From Paractinoplanes maris (lineage in GTDB: Bacteria; Actinomycetota; Actinomycetes; Mycobacteriales; Micromonosporaceae), in assembly GCF_023544465.1 (NCBI RefSeq), contig NZ_JALPVL010000011.1, positions 186,001-250,000 on the forward strand: a stretch of DNA of 64,000 nucleotides, given 5' to 3'. The notes under the pieces were generated by a model that had not been told where the DNA came from, ran no database searches, and saw nothing but the letters and a program-made list of their open reading frames with translations. Both the position numbers and the translations under genes were made by a program. Positions 15,670-23,938 of the stretch are shown here, piece by piece (position 1 is the stretch's first letter; every line of letters begins with the position of its first letter).

Positions 15670-16440
15670 GTGACTTCAGCAACCGCACCCACCAGCGACT
15701 CCTCACGGGCGCCGGTGGTCGGCCTGGCCGCCCAGCTCGCCCTGCTCGCGATCCTCGGCAGCACTCTGGGGCTCACCGCCACCGGCCTGATCGCCGGCGC
15801 GGCGTACGGCCTGGCGCTCTGCGGTCTGCTCGGCGCCGGCCTCGGCCGGGCCGGGATGGGGCACATCGGCCCGGCCAACGCGGTCACCCTGGCCCGGGCG
15901 ATCCTGGTCGGCGGCGTGACCGCGATGGTCGTCACCTCGTTCGCCCACCCGGTCAGCACCCCGGCCCTGGTCGCCATCGCCGGGGTCGCCCTGGCCCTCG
16001 ACGGCGTGGACGGGCAGGTGGCCCGGCGCACCGGGAACACGACGGCGCTGGGCGCCCGCTTCGACATGGAGATCGACGCGTTCCTGATCCTGGTGCTGAG
16101 CGTCTATGCGGGCGACCGGTTCGGCTGGTGGTGGGTGGCGATCGGCGCCTTCCGGTACGCGTTCGTCGCCGCGGCCTGGGTCAAGCCGTGGCTCAACGCC
16201 GCGCTGCCGCCCCGGTTCTCGCGCAAGGTTGTCGCCGCGCTCCAGGGCATCGTGCTCGCCCTGGTCACCGCCGACCTGCTGCCGTCGGCGCTCACCATGG
16301 TCGCGCTGAGCGTCGCGCTGGGCTCGCTGACCTGGTCGTTCGGCCGGGACACGTTCTGGCTGTACCGCGCGTCCCGCATCCGTGCGGCGGCTCGTGAGCG
16401 CTGGGCGGCACCGCACCGCCGCCCGGTTCTCGTGCACTGA
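15670..16440 (+). CDS. CDP-alcohol phosphatidyltransferase family membrane protein
   Basis: A 256-residue polytopic membrane protein starting at GTG 15670, with GGAGG 6-7 nt upstream. It contains the full signature DGX2ARX8GX3DX3D (LDGVDGQVARR...ALGARFDMEID), with all four catalytic or metal-binding Asp residues. About six membrane helices are visible. The enzyme transfers a phospho-group from a CDP-activated donor to an alcohol; which alcohol is unknown. It shares a promoter region with the divergent dehydrogenase-to-flippase operon, so it probably supplies the lipid anchor of the same product. Confidence 0.9.
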   Translation: MTSATAPTSDSSRAPVVGLAAQLALLAILGSTLGLTATGLIAGAAYGLALCGLLGAGLGRAGMGHIGPANAVTLARAILVGGVTAMVVTSFAHPVSTPALVAIAGVALALDGVDGQVARRTGNTTALGARFDMEIDAFLILVLSVYAGDRFGWWWVAIGAFRYAFVAAAWVKPWLNAALPPRFSRKVVAALQGIVLALVTADLLPSALTMVALSVALGSLTWSFGRDTFWLYRASRIRAAARERWAAPHRRPVLVH

Positions 16441-16504
16441 GACCGCCGTTCTCCGCGCCCGCCGCGCCTGGTTCCCGCGCGGCGGGCGCACCCATGTCCA
16501 GCCT

Positions 16505-17386
16505 TCAGCTGACGCGGGCGATGGCTCCGGGACGCGGCGGCACCGCGGTCGGATGCAGGATCGCGGCGATCGCCTCGACGCCGTCGACCAGGCGCGGGCC
16601 GGGACGCACGATGAGACCGTCGGCGTCGATCGCCCACACCTGCGCGTCCGGGAAGTACGGGATCACCTGGCGGGCCTGCTCGATCGCGCCGTCCAGGTGG
16701 AAGCCGCACGGCGTGACCAGCACGATCTCGGGCTGGGGGGCGGCCAGTTCGGCGTACGTGGTCTGCACCGAGCGTTTGCCCCCGCTGGCCGCGACCGGAT
16801 CGCCGCCCGCCGCGGTGATCAGATCGGGCACCCAGTGCCCGGCCGTGAACGGCGGATCGACCCACTCGACAACCGTCACCCGCGGCCGGGGGCGGCCCTC
16901 GACCGCCGTGGCGACCGCGGCCAGCCCGGCCCGCAGGCCGCCGATCACCTCGTCGGCCCGCTCCGGCACCCCGGCCGCCTCGCCGACCGCGCGGATCGTG
17001 CCCAGGACCTCGTCCAAGCTGTACGGGTCGAGGGACACCACGTCGGCCCGGCAGCCCAGATGGTCGAGGGCGTCGGTGACGTGACCCGACGGCAGCGCGC
17101 ACACCCGGCACAGGTCCTGGGTGAGGATCAGGTCGGGGGCCAGGCCGGCCAGCGCGTCGGCGTGCAGCGTGTAGAGGTCGCCGCCCTCCGCGAGCCGGCC
17201 CCGCACGTACGCGTCGATCTGGCCCGGGGTCAGGCCGCTGGTGTCCTTGCCACCCACGACCACGGTCTTCTCGGCCCGGGCCGAGGGTGGCTCGTCGCAC
17301 TCGAAGGTCACGCCGACCAGATCGTCGCCGAGCCCGAGGGCATAGACGATCTCGGTGGCGGAGGGCAGCAGGGAAACCAGGCGCAT
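16505..17386 (-). CDS. BtuF-like cobalamin-binding protein (no signal peptide)
   Basis: A 293-residue protein of the periplasmic-binding TroA/BtuF fold, starting MRLVSLLPSATEIVYALGLGD. It has the CDEPP and DLCRVCALPSG segments typical of the actinobacterial cobalamin-binding subgroup. No signal peptide or lipobox is present and no BtuCD permease or ATPase genes lie beside it, so it is probably cytosolic and not a transporter component. The B12 synthesis operon 8 kb downstream gives loose context. Ligand identity is by family resemblance only. Confidence 0.75.
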   Translation of the reverse strand: MRLVSLLPSATEIVYALGLGDDLVGVTFECDEPPSARAEKTVVVGGKDTSGLTPGQIDAYVRGRLAEGGDLYTLHADALAGLAPDLILTQDLCRVCALPSGHVTDALDHLGCRADVVSLDPYSLDEVLGTIRAVGEAAGVPERADEVIGGLRAGLAAVATAVEGRPRPRVTVVEWVDPPFTAGHWVPDLITAAGGDPVAASGGKRSVQTTYAELAAPQPEIVLVTPCGFHLDGAIEQARQVIPYFPDAQVWAIDADGLIVRPGPRLVDGVEAIAAILHPTAVPPRPGAIARVS

Positions 17387-17588
17387 GAGCCCATCCTCCC
17401 GCAGGGACCGGCTCGGCGGCCGCGACGTCCGTCCGGAGCCGGGGGCCGCGCTGGTCGCGCGGCGAGGCGGACGTCCGGGTCGGCCGAAAGTCGTAGGCGC
17501 TGGGCGGGTTCCGGTCCGCGGGCCGATGCTGCGGCGGCGGCGAATGTCGATGCTGGTCCTACCGCGCCCGACAGCCAGGGGAGACAGG

Positions 17589-18179
17589 ATGACGACGGCA
17601 CCGCTCGCTCATACGGACGTGATCGTCCTCGACTACCTCGCCGCGCTCTGGGCGCAGAGTGAGGACCTCGCGCCCGAGCTGCGCGACGACCTGATGACCA
17701 CGGTGGCCGACTACATCGCGTTGCGGCGCACCTCGACCGCGTCGCCCCTCGAGGACCCGGCCGAGATCATCCGCCGGTTAGGGCCCCCGGAAGCGCTCGT
17801 GGCGGCGGTGCGGCGCGGTCACCTGCCCCCGCACATCCGATTGCCCGCCCTGATCCCGCCTCCCCCGCCGGCCGCCACCGGTGGGGGAGCGGCTGAATTC
17901 ACCGCGATCGGGCTGATGACGGCGGGCGCTTTCGTGCTGCCGGGTCTCGGACCGGTCGCCGGCATGCTGATGGCCAGCGCCTCCCCGCACTGGACGGCGG
18001 CCGAGAAGGCCACCGGCTGGTTCCTGGTGCTGGGGTCCGGGGCCGCCTCGTTCGCGGCCGCCCTGTTCTTCGCGGTGGCCGGAGCCGGTGAGGCCGCGGC
18101 GCTGCTGCTCTGCTACCTGATCGCGGTCGGCGGCGCGACGCTCGCGGGCAAGCGCCTGTTCGACGGTCTGCGCCGGTAG
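17589..18179 (+). CDS. membrane protein with N-terminal helical (HAAS-like) domain
   Basis: A 196-residue protein. ATG 17589 is chosen because GGGGAG lies about 6 nt upstream. The first 95 residues are a soluble helical domain with LDYLAALWAQSEDLAPELRDDLM and an EIIRRLGPPEALVAAVR segment, the pattern of HAAS/DUF1700 signalling domains. A proline linker (PALIPPPPPA) and three or four membrane helices follow. Such proteins often pair with PadR regulators, but none is adjacent. Function unknown. Confidence 0.7.
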   Translation: MTTAPLAHTDVIVLDYLAALWAQSEDLAPELRDDLMTTVADYIALRRTSTASPLEDPAEIIRRLGPPEALVAAVRRGHLPPHIRLPALIPPPPPAATGGGAAEFTAIGLMTAGAFVLPGLGPVAGMLMASASPHWTAAEKATGWFLVLGSGAASFAAALFFAVAGAGEAAALLLCYLIAVGGATLAGKRLFDGLRR

Positions 18180-18186
18180 GGACGAG

Positions 18187-19053
18187 TCAGGCCGGTTGGG
18201 TCCGCCGGCCGGTTTGACCGGTGATCTCGTCGATCACCTGCGACCAGACCGCGGTGGGCGGGAACTCGTGGCCGACGCCGTCGAGCCAGACCAGCCTGGC
18301 GCCGGGGATCTCGGCGCACAACGCCTCGGCGTGCCGCGGCGGGAAGACCGGGTCGAGCGTGCCCTGCAGAATCAGCGTGGGTGCGGTGATCTCACACAGC
18401 CGGTCGCGGACGGGCGGGCCGCCGGCGCAGCCGTAGTGGTTGGTCTGCGAGGCGGCCATGTCCTGCGTACGGTCGTAGACGCGCTCGGCGACCCGGCGCA
18501 GGTGCGGGATGTCGGCGGTGAACGGGCCGCCCAGCCGCCGCGTGTCGGCCACGAGACCGTCGACCGCGGACCGCCGGTCGGTCCAGTCCGGCTGCTGCTG
18601 ATCGGCTCCGGCCGGAGGACCGTCGATCGGGTAAGCCGGTGGGACCGTGCTGGTCGACATCAGGGTCAGCGACAACACCCGGTGCGGGCGCTCGACGGCG
18701 ATGCGCTGGGCCAGCATGCCGCCCATCGACAGACCGACCAGGTGGGCCCGGTGGACGCCGACCGCGTCGAGGACCCCCAGGGCGTCGTGGGCGAGGTCCA
18801 CATCGGAATACGGCGGGTCGCCCGCCGGGAACGACGTCGACCGGCCGGTGTCCCGGTGGTCGTAGCGGATCACGAACCGGCCGCCCGCGGCCAGGCGCCG
18901 GCAGAACTCGTCGTCCCACCAGTCCATCGAACTGGCCGCCCCCGCGATCAGCAGCAGGGCGGGCTCGACGGGCTCGCCGAATGTCGACACGCACAGCTCG
19001 ATGCCGTTGACCGGCATCATTGTCTCGGTCACCACGCGATCATTGTCGGGCAT
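18187..19053 (-). CDS. alpha/beta hydrolase
   Basis: A 288-residue alpha/beta-hydrolase of the DhaA/RdmC-like branch. The oxyanion region is LLIAGAASSMDWWDD, the nucleophile elbow GLSMGG, the acid strand LILQGTLDPVFPP, and the catalytic His GVGHEFP. No signal peptide, so cytosolic. The MDWWD...YDHRDTGRS pattern is shared with polyketide methylesterase-like RdmC homologues, but no biosynthetic cluster is near and the substrate is unknown. Its stop lies 7 bp from the stop of the convergent membrane protein. Confidence 0.85.
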   Translation of the reverse strand: MPDNDRVVTETMMPVNGIELCVSTFGEPVEPALLLIAGAASSMDWWDDEFCRRLAAGGRFVIRYDHRDTGRSTSFPAGDPPYSDVDLAHDALGVLDAVGVHRAHLVGLSMGGMLAQRIAVERPHRVLSLTLMSTSTVPPAYPIDGPPAGADQQQPDWTDRRSAVDGLVADTRRLGGPFTADIPHLRRVAERVYDRTQDMAASQTNHYGCAGGPPVRDRLCEITAPTLILQGTLDPVFPPRHAEALCAEIPGARLVWLDGVGHEFPPTAVWSQVIDEITGQTGRRTQPA

Positions 19054-19141
19054 GGCGTTTGACGCGCGGGTTAAAACTGCGGGTCGGTCATGATTTGATG
19101 ATCAGCGAGAGGCCGGTGAGGACAATGGCGGCCGCTTGTGG

Positions 19142-19915
19142 TCAGCGTCGTAAAGCTTCACTCACGAAGTCCATGGCGGCGGGCAGGCAGCGCGACCAGT
19201 AGCCGAAGTTGTGCCGCCCCTCGGAGAAGCTGCCCGCGGCGGGCGGCTCCGGCAGGGCCTCGGAGAGCGCGCGGACGTTGTCGTGGAGGCCGTCCTGCCG
19301 GCCGCACCACAGGCCCACCCTTGTGCCCCGGAGCTGGGCGGCGGCGGTGAAGATCTCGTCACCCGGGCGTACGGCGGGGGAGAGCGCGACGACGGCGCGG
19401 GCGAAACCGGGGTACGCCTCGGCCAGCAGCAGCGAGCCGTAGCCGCCCATCGACCAGCCGAGCAGCGCGATCCGTGAGGTGTCGAAACCGCGCTGCGCGC
19501 ACCAGCGGGGGATCTCCTCGTGCACCATCCGCTGCGGGTCGTCGCCCCCGTCGGGGCGCCACCACAGCCGGTCGCCGGTGGCGCCGGCCAGCACGAACGG
19601 GGGCTTTCCCCGGCGTACGGCATCGGTCAGGAACCGGCCGAAGCCGAGCTCGGCGAAGTCGGCGGCCGTCTTGGAGCCGCCGTGCAGGACGATGCAGACT
19701 CCCAGCCCGCGGCCGGCCCCGTGACCGGCCGGCACCGCGGTGTAGTAGTCGACCGGTCGCCCCCGCGCGGCGGAATCACGCCGTTCGAGCCGCTCGTCAC
19801 CCACCGGGGCGTGCGGAACGACCGGCTCCAGGGTGCCCGATCGGTTGCGATATCCCACCAACCCGGCGGCTCCGGCGGCGGTCGCCCCGAGGGCCAGCAA
19901 TGTTCGTCGTCTCAT
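19142..19915 (-). CDS. exported alpha/beta-hydrolase/esterase (Tat-like signal)
   Basis: The 257-residue frame starting at ATG 19915 begins MRRRTLLALGATAAGAAGLVG, a short twin-Arg-like export signal with hydrophobic core. The nucleophile elbow is GWSMGGYG (Ser155), the oxyanion strand is VCIVLHGG, and the His is in GRHNFGYW. It resembles D-family esterases (esterase/antigen-85-like). It diverges from another exported hydrolase at 19970 with 54 bp between starts, so both may share a control region. Confidence 0.75.
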   Translation of the reverse strand: MRRRTLLALGATAAGAAGLVGYRNRSGTLEPVVPHAPVGDERLERRDSAARGRPVDYYTAVPAGHGAGRGLGVCIVLHGGSKTAADFAELGFGRFLTDAVRRGKPPFVLAGATGDRLWWRPDGGDDPQRMVHEEIPRWCAQRGFDTSRIALLGWSMGGYGSLLLAEAYPGFARAVVALSPAVRPGDEIFTAAAQLRGTRVGLWCGRQDGLHDNVRALSEALPEPPAAGSFSEGRHNFGYWSRCLPAAMDFVSEALRR

Positions 19916-19969
19916 CGTCACCCACAACGGCGATCGACCGCGTTGCGTGACGTTCCTAGGCTTCGCAGC

Positions 19970-20734
19970 ATGCGCAGAGCCGGGGTGGTGCTGGTCTTGC
20001 TGGCGCTGTTGCTGGACGGGTTCGGACCGGCCCGGCCGGCGTCGGCGCGCCCGTCCGTGGCGACCCGGATCCTCCCGCTCGCGCGCGGTGCCGACCGTCC
20101 TCTGCCCACCACGCTGTGGTATCCGTCCCCGCTCACCGGACGTCACCCGATCATCCTCTTCAGCCACGGCCTGGGTGGGTGGCCGGAGCAGTTCGAGGCG
20201 CTGGCGGCGGGGTGGGCCGAGGCGGGGTACGTGGTGGCGGCGCCGGCTTATCCGAGGACCAAGGCGGGGGTACGGGTCGACCGGCGGGACATCGCCAACC
20301 AGCCGGCCGACGCGGCGTTCGTGATCGCGGAGGTGCGAGCCCGGGACCACGCGGCCGGGGATGCGCTGGCCGGGCACCTCGACGTCGACCGGGTGGCAGC
20401 GGTCGGGTTCTCGGCCGGCGGCACCACGACGCTCGGGCTGTTCGGGCCGGGGCACGCGTCGTACCTGCGGGCCGGGGTGTCGATCAGTGGGCGGCGCCCG
20501 ACCGGGGGCTTCGGCGGGGCGGCGGTGCCGTTGCTCTTCGTGCACGGCGACCGGGACCGGGTGGTGCCGATCCGGGCCGGGCGTCAGGCGTACGGGATGG
20601 CCCCGGACCCGAAGCAGTTCGTGACGATCGGCGGTGGCGGTCACGGGGAGTTCCTGCGTCCCGGTGACGCCCGATACGCGCGGGTGGCCGACCGGATTTC
20701 GGCCTTCCTCGCCGCGAATGTTCCGGTCGCCTGA
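19970..20734 (+). CDS. secreted dienelactone-hydrolase-like alpha/beta hydrolase
   Basis: A 254-residue protein starting at ATG 19970. The first 27 residues form a Sec signal peptide (RRAGVVLVLLALLLDGFG, with a likely cut after ASA). The hydrolase core has HPIILFSHGLGGWPEQ, the nucleophile VGFSAGGTTT, the acid strand LLFVHGDRDRVVP and the His GGGHGEFL. Similar secreted proteins are annotated as chlorophyllase- or platelet-activating-factor-hydrolase-like. Divergent partner of the Tat-type hydrolase at 19142-19915. Confidence 0.8.
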   Translation: MRRAGVVLVLLALLLDGFGPARPASARPSVATRILPLARGADRPLPTTLWYPSPLTGRHPIILFSHGLGGWPEQFEALAAGWAEAGYVVAAPAYPRTKAGVRVDRRDIANQPADAAFVIAEVRARDHAAGDALAGHLDVDRVAAVGFSAGGTTTLGLFGPGHASYLRAGVSISGRRPTGGFGGAAVPLLFVHGDRDRVVPIRAGRQAYGMAPDPKQFVTIGGGGHGEFLRPGDARYARVADRISAFLAANVPVA

Positions 20735-20837
20735 TTCGTCGGGCGTTAAGATTTCTACCCAGAGTGACACTCGCGGTGGAGATCATCGGCCGAACGGTCA
20801 GGGGAACACGCTCGGTGAAGATGACTAGGCTGCTCAG

Positions 20838-21110
20838 GTGCATGTTTCCCACATAGCGGTGGCCGCTGCAGTCACTCTGAGTGTTTCCGCCGTTTGTTAC
20901 TCACAGTTTGACACGCAGAAGGCTGAGCAGCAGGCGCGGACCGTCGCGGCCAAGGCCACCTGCCGGGCCGTCGACTCGGCGATCCTGGCCTACGTCGGCG
21001 TGCACGGCGACGCGCCCCGCGCCGTCTCCGAGCTCACCGGCTACCTCGACGGCGACATCACCGCCTACCGCATCGTCCGCGGCCGCGCCGCCGGTCCGGG
21101 CTGCACCTGA
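20838..21110 (+). CDS. small pseudopilin-like secreted protein
   Basis: A 90-residue protein starting at GTG 20838. A hydrophobic N-terminal helix (IAVAAAVTLSVSAVCYS) is followed by a helix and a compact C-terminal part, SAILAYVGVHGDAPRAVSEL then YLDGDITAYRIV. This resembles the folding core of type II/IV pseudopilins (AIEAYYATHGSYPTS-type), but the KGFTLxE prepilin cleavage motif is missing and no pilus or T2S genes are near. Two Cys (in ATCRAV and the penultimate residue) may pair. Function unknown. Confidence 0.6.
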   Translation: MHVSHIAVAAAVTLSVSAVCYSQFDTQKAEQQARTVAAKATCRAVDSAILAYVGVHGDAPRAVSELTGYLDGDITAYRIVRGRAAGPGCT

Positions 21111-21141
21111 TCGCACCGTCTCCTCCGTTCAGCCGTGTGCC

Positions 21142-21177
21142 TTGACGGTTATATAACTGAGATGGCATGTTGGGGAG
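21142..21177 (+). promoter_or_regulatory. possible promoter/operator of the arsR-type gene
   Basis: TTGACG at 21142-21147 resembles a -35 element. It is followed directly by the perfect 10-bp palindrome GTTATATAAC (21148-21157), AT-rich in an otherwise GC-rich setting, and then GGGGAGG immediately before the GTG start. An autoregulatory ArsR operator is a plausible reading. No clear -10 at optimal spacing was seen. Confidence 0.4.
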
Positions 21178-21603
21178 GTGGAAGCTCTGGCTGCGCTCGC
21201 GGAACCGACTCGCCGGCGGATCGTCGACGTGTTGCGGCTTCGCGAGTGCACGGTGTCCGAGCTGGTGGCGGCGGTCGGGATGAGCCAGCCGGCGGTGTCC
21301 AAGCACCTGCGGGTGTTGCGTGAGGCGGGGATCGTCACGGCTCAGGTTCGGGCTCAGCAGCGGGTCTACCGGCTCGAGCCGGCGCCGTTCCGGGAGCTCG
21401 ACGCCTGGCTGGCGCCCTACCGGCGCATGTGGACGCATCACCTCGCCGAGCTGGAACGCCACCTCGACCGGACCGGCACCGATGTGGACCACCATCCGGA
21501 CCCACGCCGCGGCATCCCGGCGGATGCGGACCGCCGCGGTGTCGCGGCGGATGTGGACGGCCGCGGCGTCTCGGCACGCGTGGACAACGAGGAGGAACAG
21601 TGA
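21178..21603 (+). CDS. ArsR/SmtB-family transcriptional regulator
   Basis: A 141-residue winged-helix protein beginning ALAALAEPTRRRIVDVLRL, with a helix-turn-helix ECTVSELVAAVGMSQPAVSKHLRVLREAGIV. It lacks the CxC metal site of metal-sensing ArsR proteins and belongs to the branch paired with SRPBCC proteins. The C-terminal 40 residues are a repetitive His/Asp/Arg tail (DADRRGVAADVDGRGVSARVD). GTG 21178 is the first in-frame start, though the purine-rich GGGGAGG abuts it, so a leaderless or slightly later start is possible. It overlaps the SRPBCC gene in GTGA. Confidence 0.88.
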   Translation: MEALAALAEPTRRRIVDVLRLRECTVSELVAAVGMSQPAVSKHLRVLREAGIVTAQVRAQQRVYRLEPAPFRELDAWLAPYRRMWTHHLAELERHLDRTGTDVDHHPDPRRGIPADADRRGVAADVDGRGVSARVDNEEEQ

Positions 21604-22118
21604 GTCTGGAACTGGGAGCGGCCGGAGGCGCGCGCCTCGAGGGGGACGGCGAGCCGTGGACGCTGGTGTTCATCAGGGAGCTGCGGCAGGCGCCGGCGGT
21701 GGTGTGGCGGGCGCTGACCGATCCGGCGGAGCTCGACCAGTGGGCACCGTTCCGGGCGGCCCGCGATCTCGGCCGGACCGGGGCCACCACGCTCACGATG
21801 GTGGATGGGGACGAGGCGCTCGATCTGCCCGCCGTTGTTCGCGTCGTCGAGGCGCCGAGGGTGCTCGAGTATTCGTGGGGTCAGGATCTGCTGCGCTGGG
21901 AACTCGAAGCGGCCGGGGACGGCACCCGGCTGACGCTGCGGCACACGCTGGTCGAGCCGTCCGACCCCGCGTCGGTCGCGACCGGGTGGCACATGTGTGT
22001 CGTCGTCCTCCAGCGCCTGCTCGACGGTGACCCGCACAGCGTGATCCGCGGGCGTGCGGCCGAGAAGTACGGCTTCAGCGACCTTCGCGAGGAGTACGCG
22101 AAACTGCTCGGCACCTGA
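21600..22118 (+). CDS. SRPBCC/AHSA1-like protein
   Basis: A 172-residue START-like protein starting at GTG 21600, overlapping the ArsR stop by 4 bp. It has the AHSA1 pattern FIRELRQAPAVVWRALTDPAELDQWAPF near the N-terminus, a central ALDLPAVVRVVEAPRVLEYSWG segment, and a long C-terminal helix after GTRLTLRHTLVEPSD. In this two-gene arrangement the SRPBCC partner probably binds a small hydrophobic ligand or acts as the target of the regulator. The ligand is unknown. Confidence 0.85.
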   Translation: MSLELGAAGGARLEGDGEPWTLVFIRELRQAPAVVWRALTDPAELDQWAPFRAARDLGRTGATTLTMVDGDEALDLPAVVRVVEAPRVLEYSWGQDLLRWELEAAGDGTRLTLRHTLVEPSDPASVATGWHMCVVVLQRLLDGDPHSVIRGRAAEKYGFSDLREEYAKLLGT

Positions 22119-22179
22119 TGCAACCCTTCCCCGGCCGCGGTTGTCCTGAAAGGGTGACGGCGAGCGGGGGAGACACGGG

Positions 22180-22671
22180 ATGGGGTTCGACGACTTCGTG
22201 CGAAGTCGATCGACGGGGCTGTTGCGGGTGGCTTATCTGCTGACCGGCGACCGGCACGCGGCCGAGGATCTGCTGCAAGAGGTGCTCGAGCAGATGTATG
22301 TGCGCTGGCGCCGGATCGAGGGCGCCCCCGAGGCGTACGCCCGCAAGGCGCTGGTCAATCGGGCCACCAACCGCTGGCGGTCGCGGGCGCGACGGCTCGA
22401 GACGCCGCTGGGTGTGCAGCACGAGCAGGCGGGGCCGGATCACGGCGAGGACGTGGCCCTGCGGTCGGCCGTGCTCGACGCCTTGCGCGACCTGCCGGCC
22501 AAGCAGCGGGCCGCCGTCGTGCTGCGCTATCTCGACGACCTGCCCGTGCACGAGGTGGCCGCGGCGCTCGGGTGCAGCGAGGGCACGGTCAAGAGCAACG
22601 CCTCGCGCGGGCTCGACCGGCTCCGGCGTGTGCTCGGCCCGTCCCTGATCCCGCAAGGGGTGGAGCTGTGA
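22180..22671 (+). CDS. SigE-family ECF RNA polymerase sigma factor
   Basis: A 163-residue ECF sigma factor. Region 2 is FDDFVRSRSTGLLRVAYLLTGDRHAAEDLLQEVL, and region 4 (ALRDLPAKQRAAVVLRYLDDLPVHEVAAALGCSEGTVKSNASRGL) binds the -35. No SnoaL or other C-terminal domain is present. It overlaps the downstream membrane protein gene (22668-22671), the common arrangement for an ECF sigma with its anti-sigma partner. Confidence 0.92.
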   Translation: MGFDDFVRSRSTGLLRVAYLLTGDRHAAEDLLQEVLEQMYVRWRRIEGAPEAYARKALVNRATNRWRSRARRLETPLGVQHEQAGPDHGEDVALRSAVLDALRDLPAKQRAAVVLRYLDDLPVHEVAAALGCSEGTVKSNASRGLDRLRRVLGPSLIPQGVEL

Positions 22672-23900
22672 CCGACACCGAGATCCGGGACGTCCTCAAC
22701 CGGGCCGCCGGCGACGTGAGCCCGGCGCCCGACCTGCTCGACCGGGTGCGGGCGGGTGGCCACCGCCGGGTGATCCGGCGCCGGACGGCGATCGGCGGGG
22801 CGCTCGCCGTGGTCGCCGCCGGTGGGCTCGCCCCGCTGGCCCGCCGCCCGGCCGCCGACCCGCCGGCCGCCGGTCGCGTCCGTGGTGACCTGGCCCAGGA
22901 CCACGAGCTGATCGGCCGCATCCGGTCGCTCATCGACGGCGCCCGGGTGCACTGGGCCGGCGCCACCCCGGCCGGCCCGGTCGCCGCGTTCGTCCGGCCG
23001 TCGGTGACGCCGGGGCTCGACGAGCAGGGCTTCGTCGAGACCGTCGACGGCGAGCTGCGCGGGCTCAGCGCGACCGTGCTGGTCGCCTCGGGCACCATCC
23101 GGCCGGCGGCGATGCTGGCCGGGCCGGACCGGGACGTCCTCGTGGTGATCACCGGCGGGGCCGGGGTGGCGTACTCCGCGAAGTACGACATCGACGCCGC
23201 GGGCCGGATCGTGCGGACCTTCGATCCGCTGGCCGAGGTCGACGGGGCGGTCGTCCGGCCCATCCCGGGGCCGGACCGGAGTCTGGCCATCGCGTTGCGG
23301 GCGGAGAACGGCCCCGGCGCGGTCTGGCTGGCCAACCTCGAGACGGTCGTGGGCGATAAGGACGCGGCCAACCGGATGCCGGAGCGGATCGAGCGGGCAC
23401 TGCCGGGCCGCGGGACGGCCTGGCGGGACGAGCCGGCCGGGTCGGAGAAGGACTGGTGGGACGTCGGCGCGCAGATTCCGTACGCCGACCCGTACGGATT
23501 CCACGTCTGGACCGGGCCGAGCGAGTGGCGGCTGAGCGGCGCGACCGCCGACGGGCGGCGGCTCGTGGTGCAGACCCTGGTGCTGGACGGGCGGGCGCGG
23601 GCGTTCGCGCTGGCCGCCGACCCGGGTCAGAAGCCGCGGGTCGACTATCTGGGCCGGCTCGAGGACGGCCTGTCGACCGACGCCACCGACGGTTTCGGCG
23701 AGACCTACCCGATCTTGCACGCGCGGCTGCCGCAGGAGCTGGGGGTGGCGGTGGCCGCGCTGAATTGCGCACTGCTCTACCGCGTACGGAAAGGGTCCTG
23801 GCTGCCGATCGCCGGGGACGCCGCCGTGATCCCCGCGGGCGCGACGGAACTGGAGGTGCGGCCACGTCAGGGCCGAGCGGTGCGCGTCTTGCTGCCCTAG
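22668..23900 (+). CDS. membrane-anchored partner of ECF sigma factor (putative anti-sigma)
   Basis: A 410-residue protein starting at GTG 22668 inside the sigma gene's end. A short N-terminal cytosolic part (EIRDVLNRAAGDVSPAPDLLDRVRAG) precedes one membrane helix (AIGGALAVVAAGGLAPLA). About 340 exported residues follow, of mostly beta character and no recognised domain. The first 50 residues match the short pre-membrane segment seen in many SigE-family-linked membrane proteins, but there is no zinc-binding anti-sigma motif (HxxxCxxC). Anti-sigma function is inferred from overlap and topology only. Confidence 0.7.
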   Translation: MTDTEIRDVLNRAAGDVSPAPDLLDRVRAGGHRRVIRRRTAIGGALAVVAAGGLAPLARRPAADPPAAGRVRGDLAQDHELIGRIRSLIDGARVHWAGATPAGPVAAFVRPSVTPGLDEQGFVETVDGELRGLSATVLVASGTIRPAAMLAGPDRDVLVVITGGAGVAYSAKYDIDAAGRIVRTFDPLAEVDGAVVRPIPGPDRSLAIALRAENGPGAVWLANLETVVGDKDAANRMPERIERALPGRGTAWRDEPAGSEKDWWDVGAQIPYADPYGFHVWTGPSEWRLSGATADGRRLVVQTLVLDGRARAFALAADPGQKPRVDYLGRLEDGLSTDATDGFGETYPILHARLPQELGVAVAALNCALLYRVRKGSWLPIAGDAAVIPAGATELEVRPRQGRAVRVLLP

Positions 23901-23938
23901 GTTTGGGATGAGCACAGGGCGGCAACGGAAGGACGCGC

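Noticed and set aside
19918..20136. Short minus-strand frame near 20 kb as a gene
   Set aside because: It overlaps the start of the exported hydrolase on the other strand and has no features.
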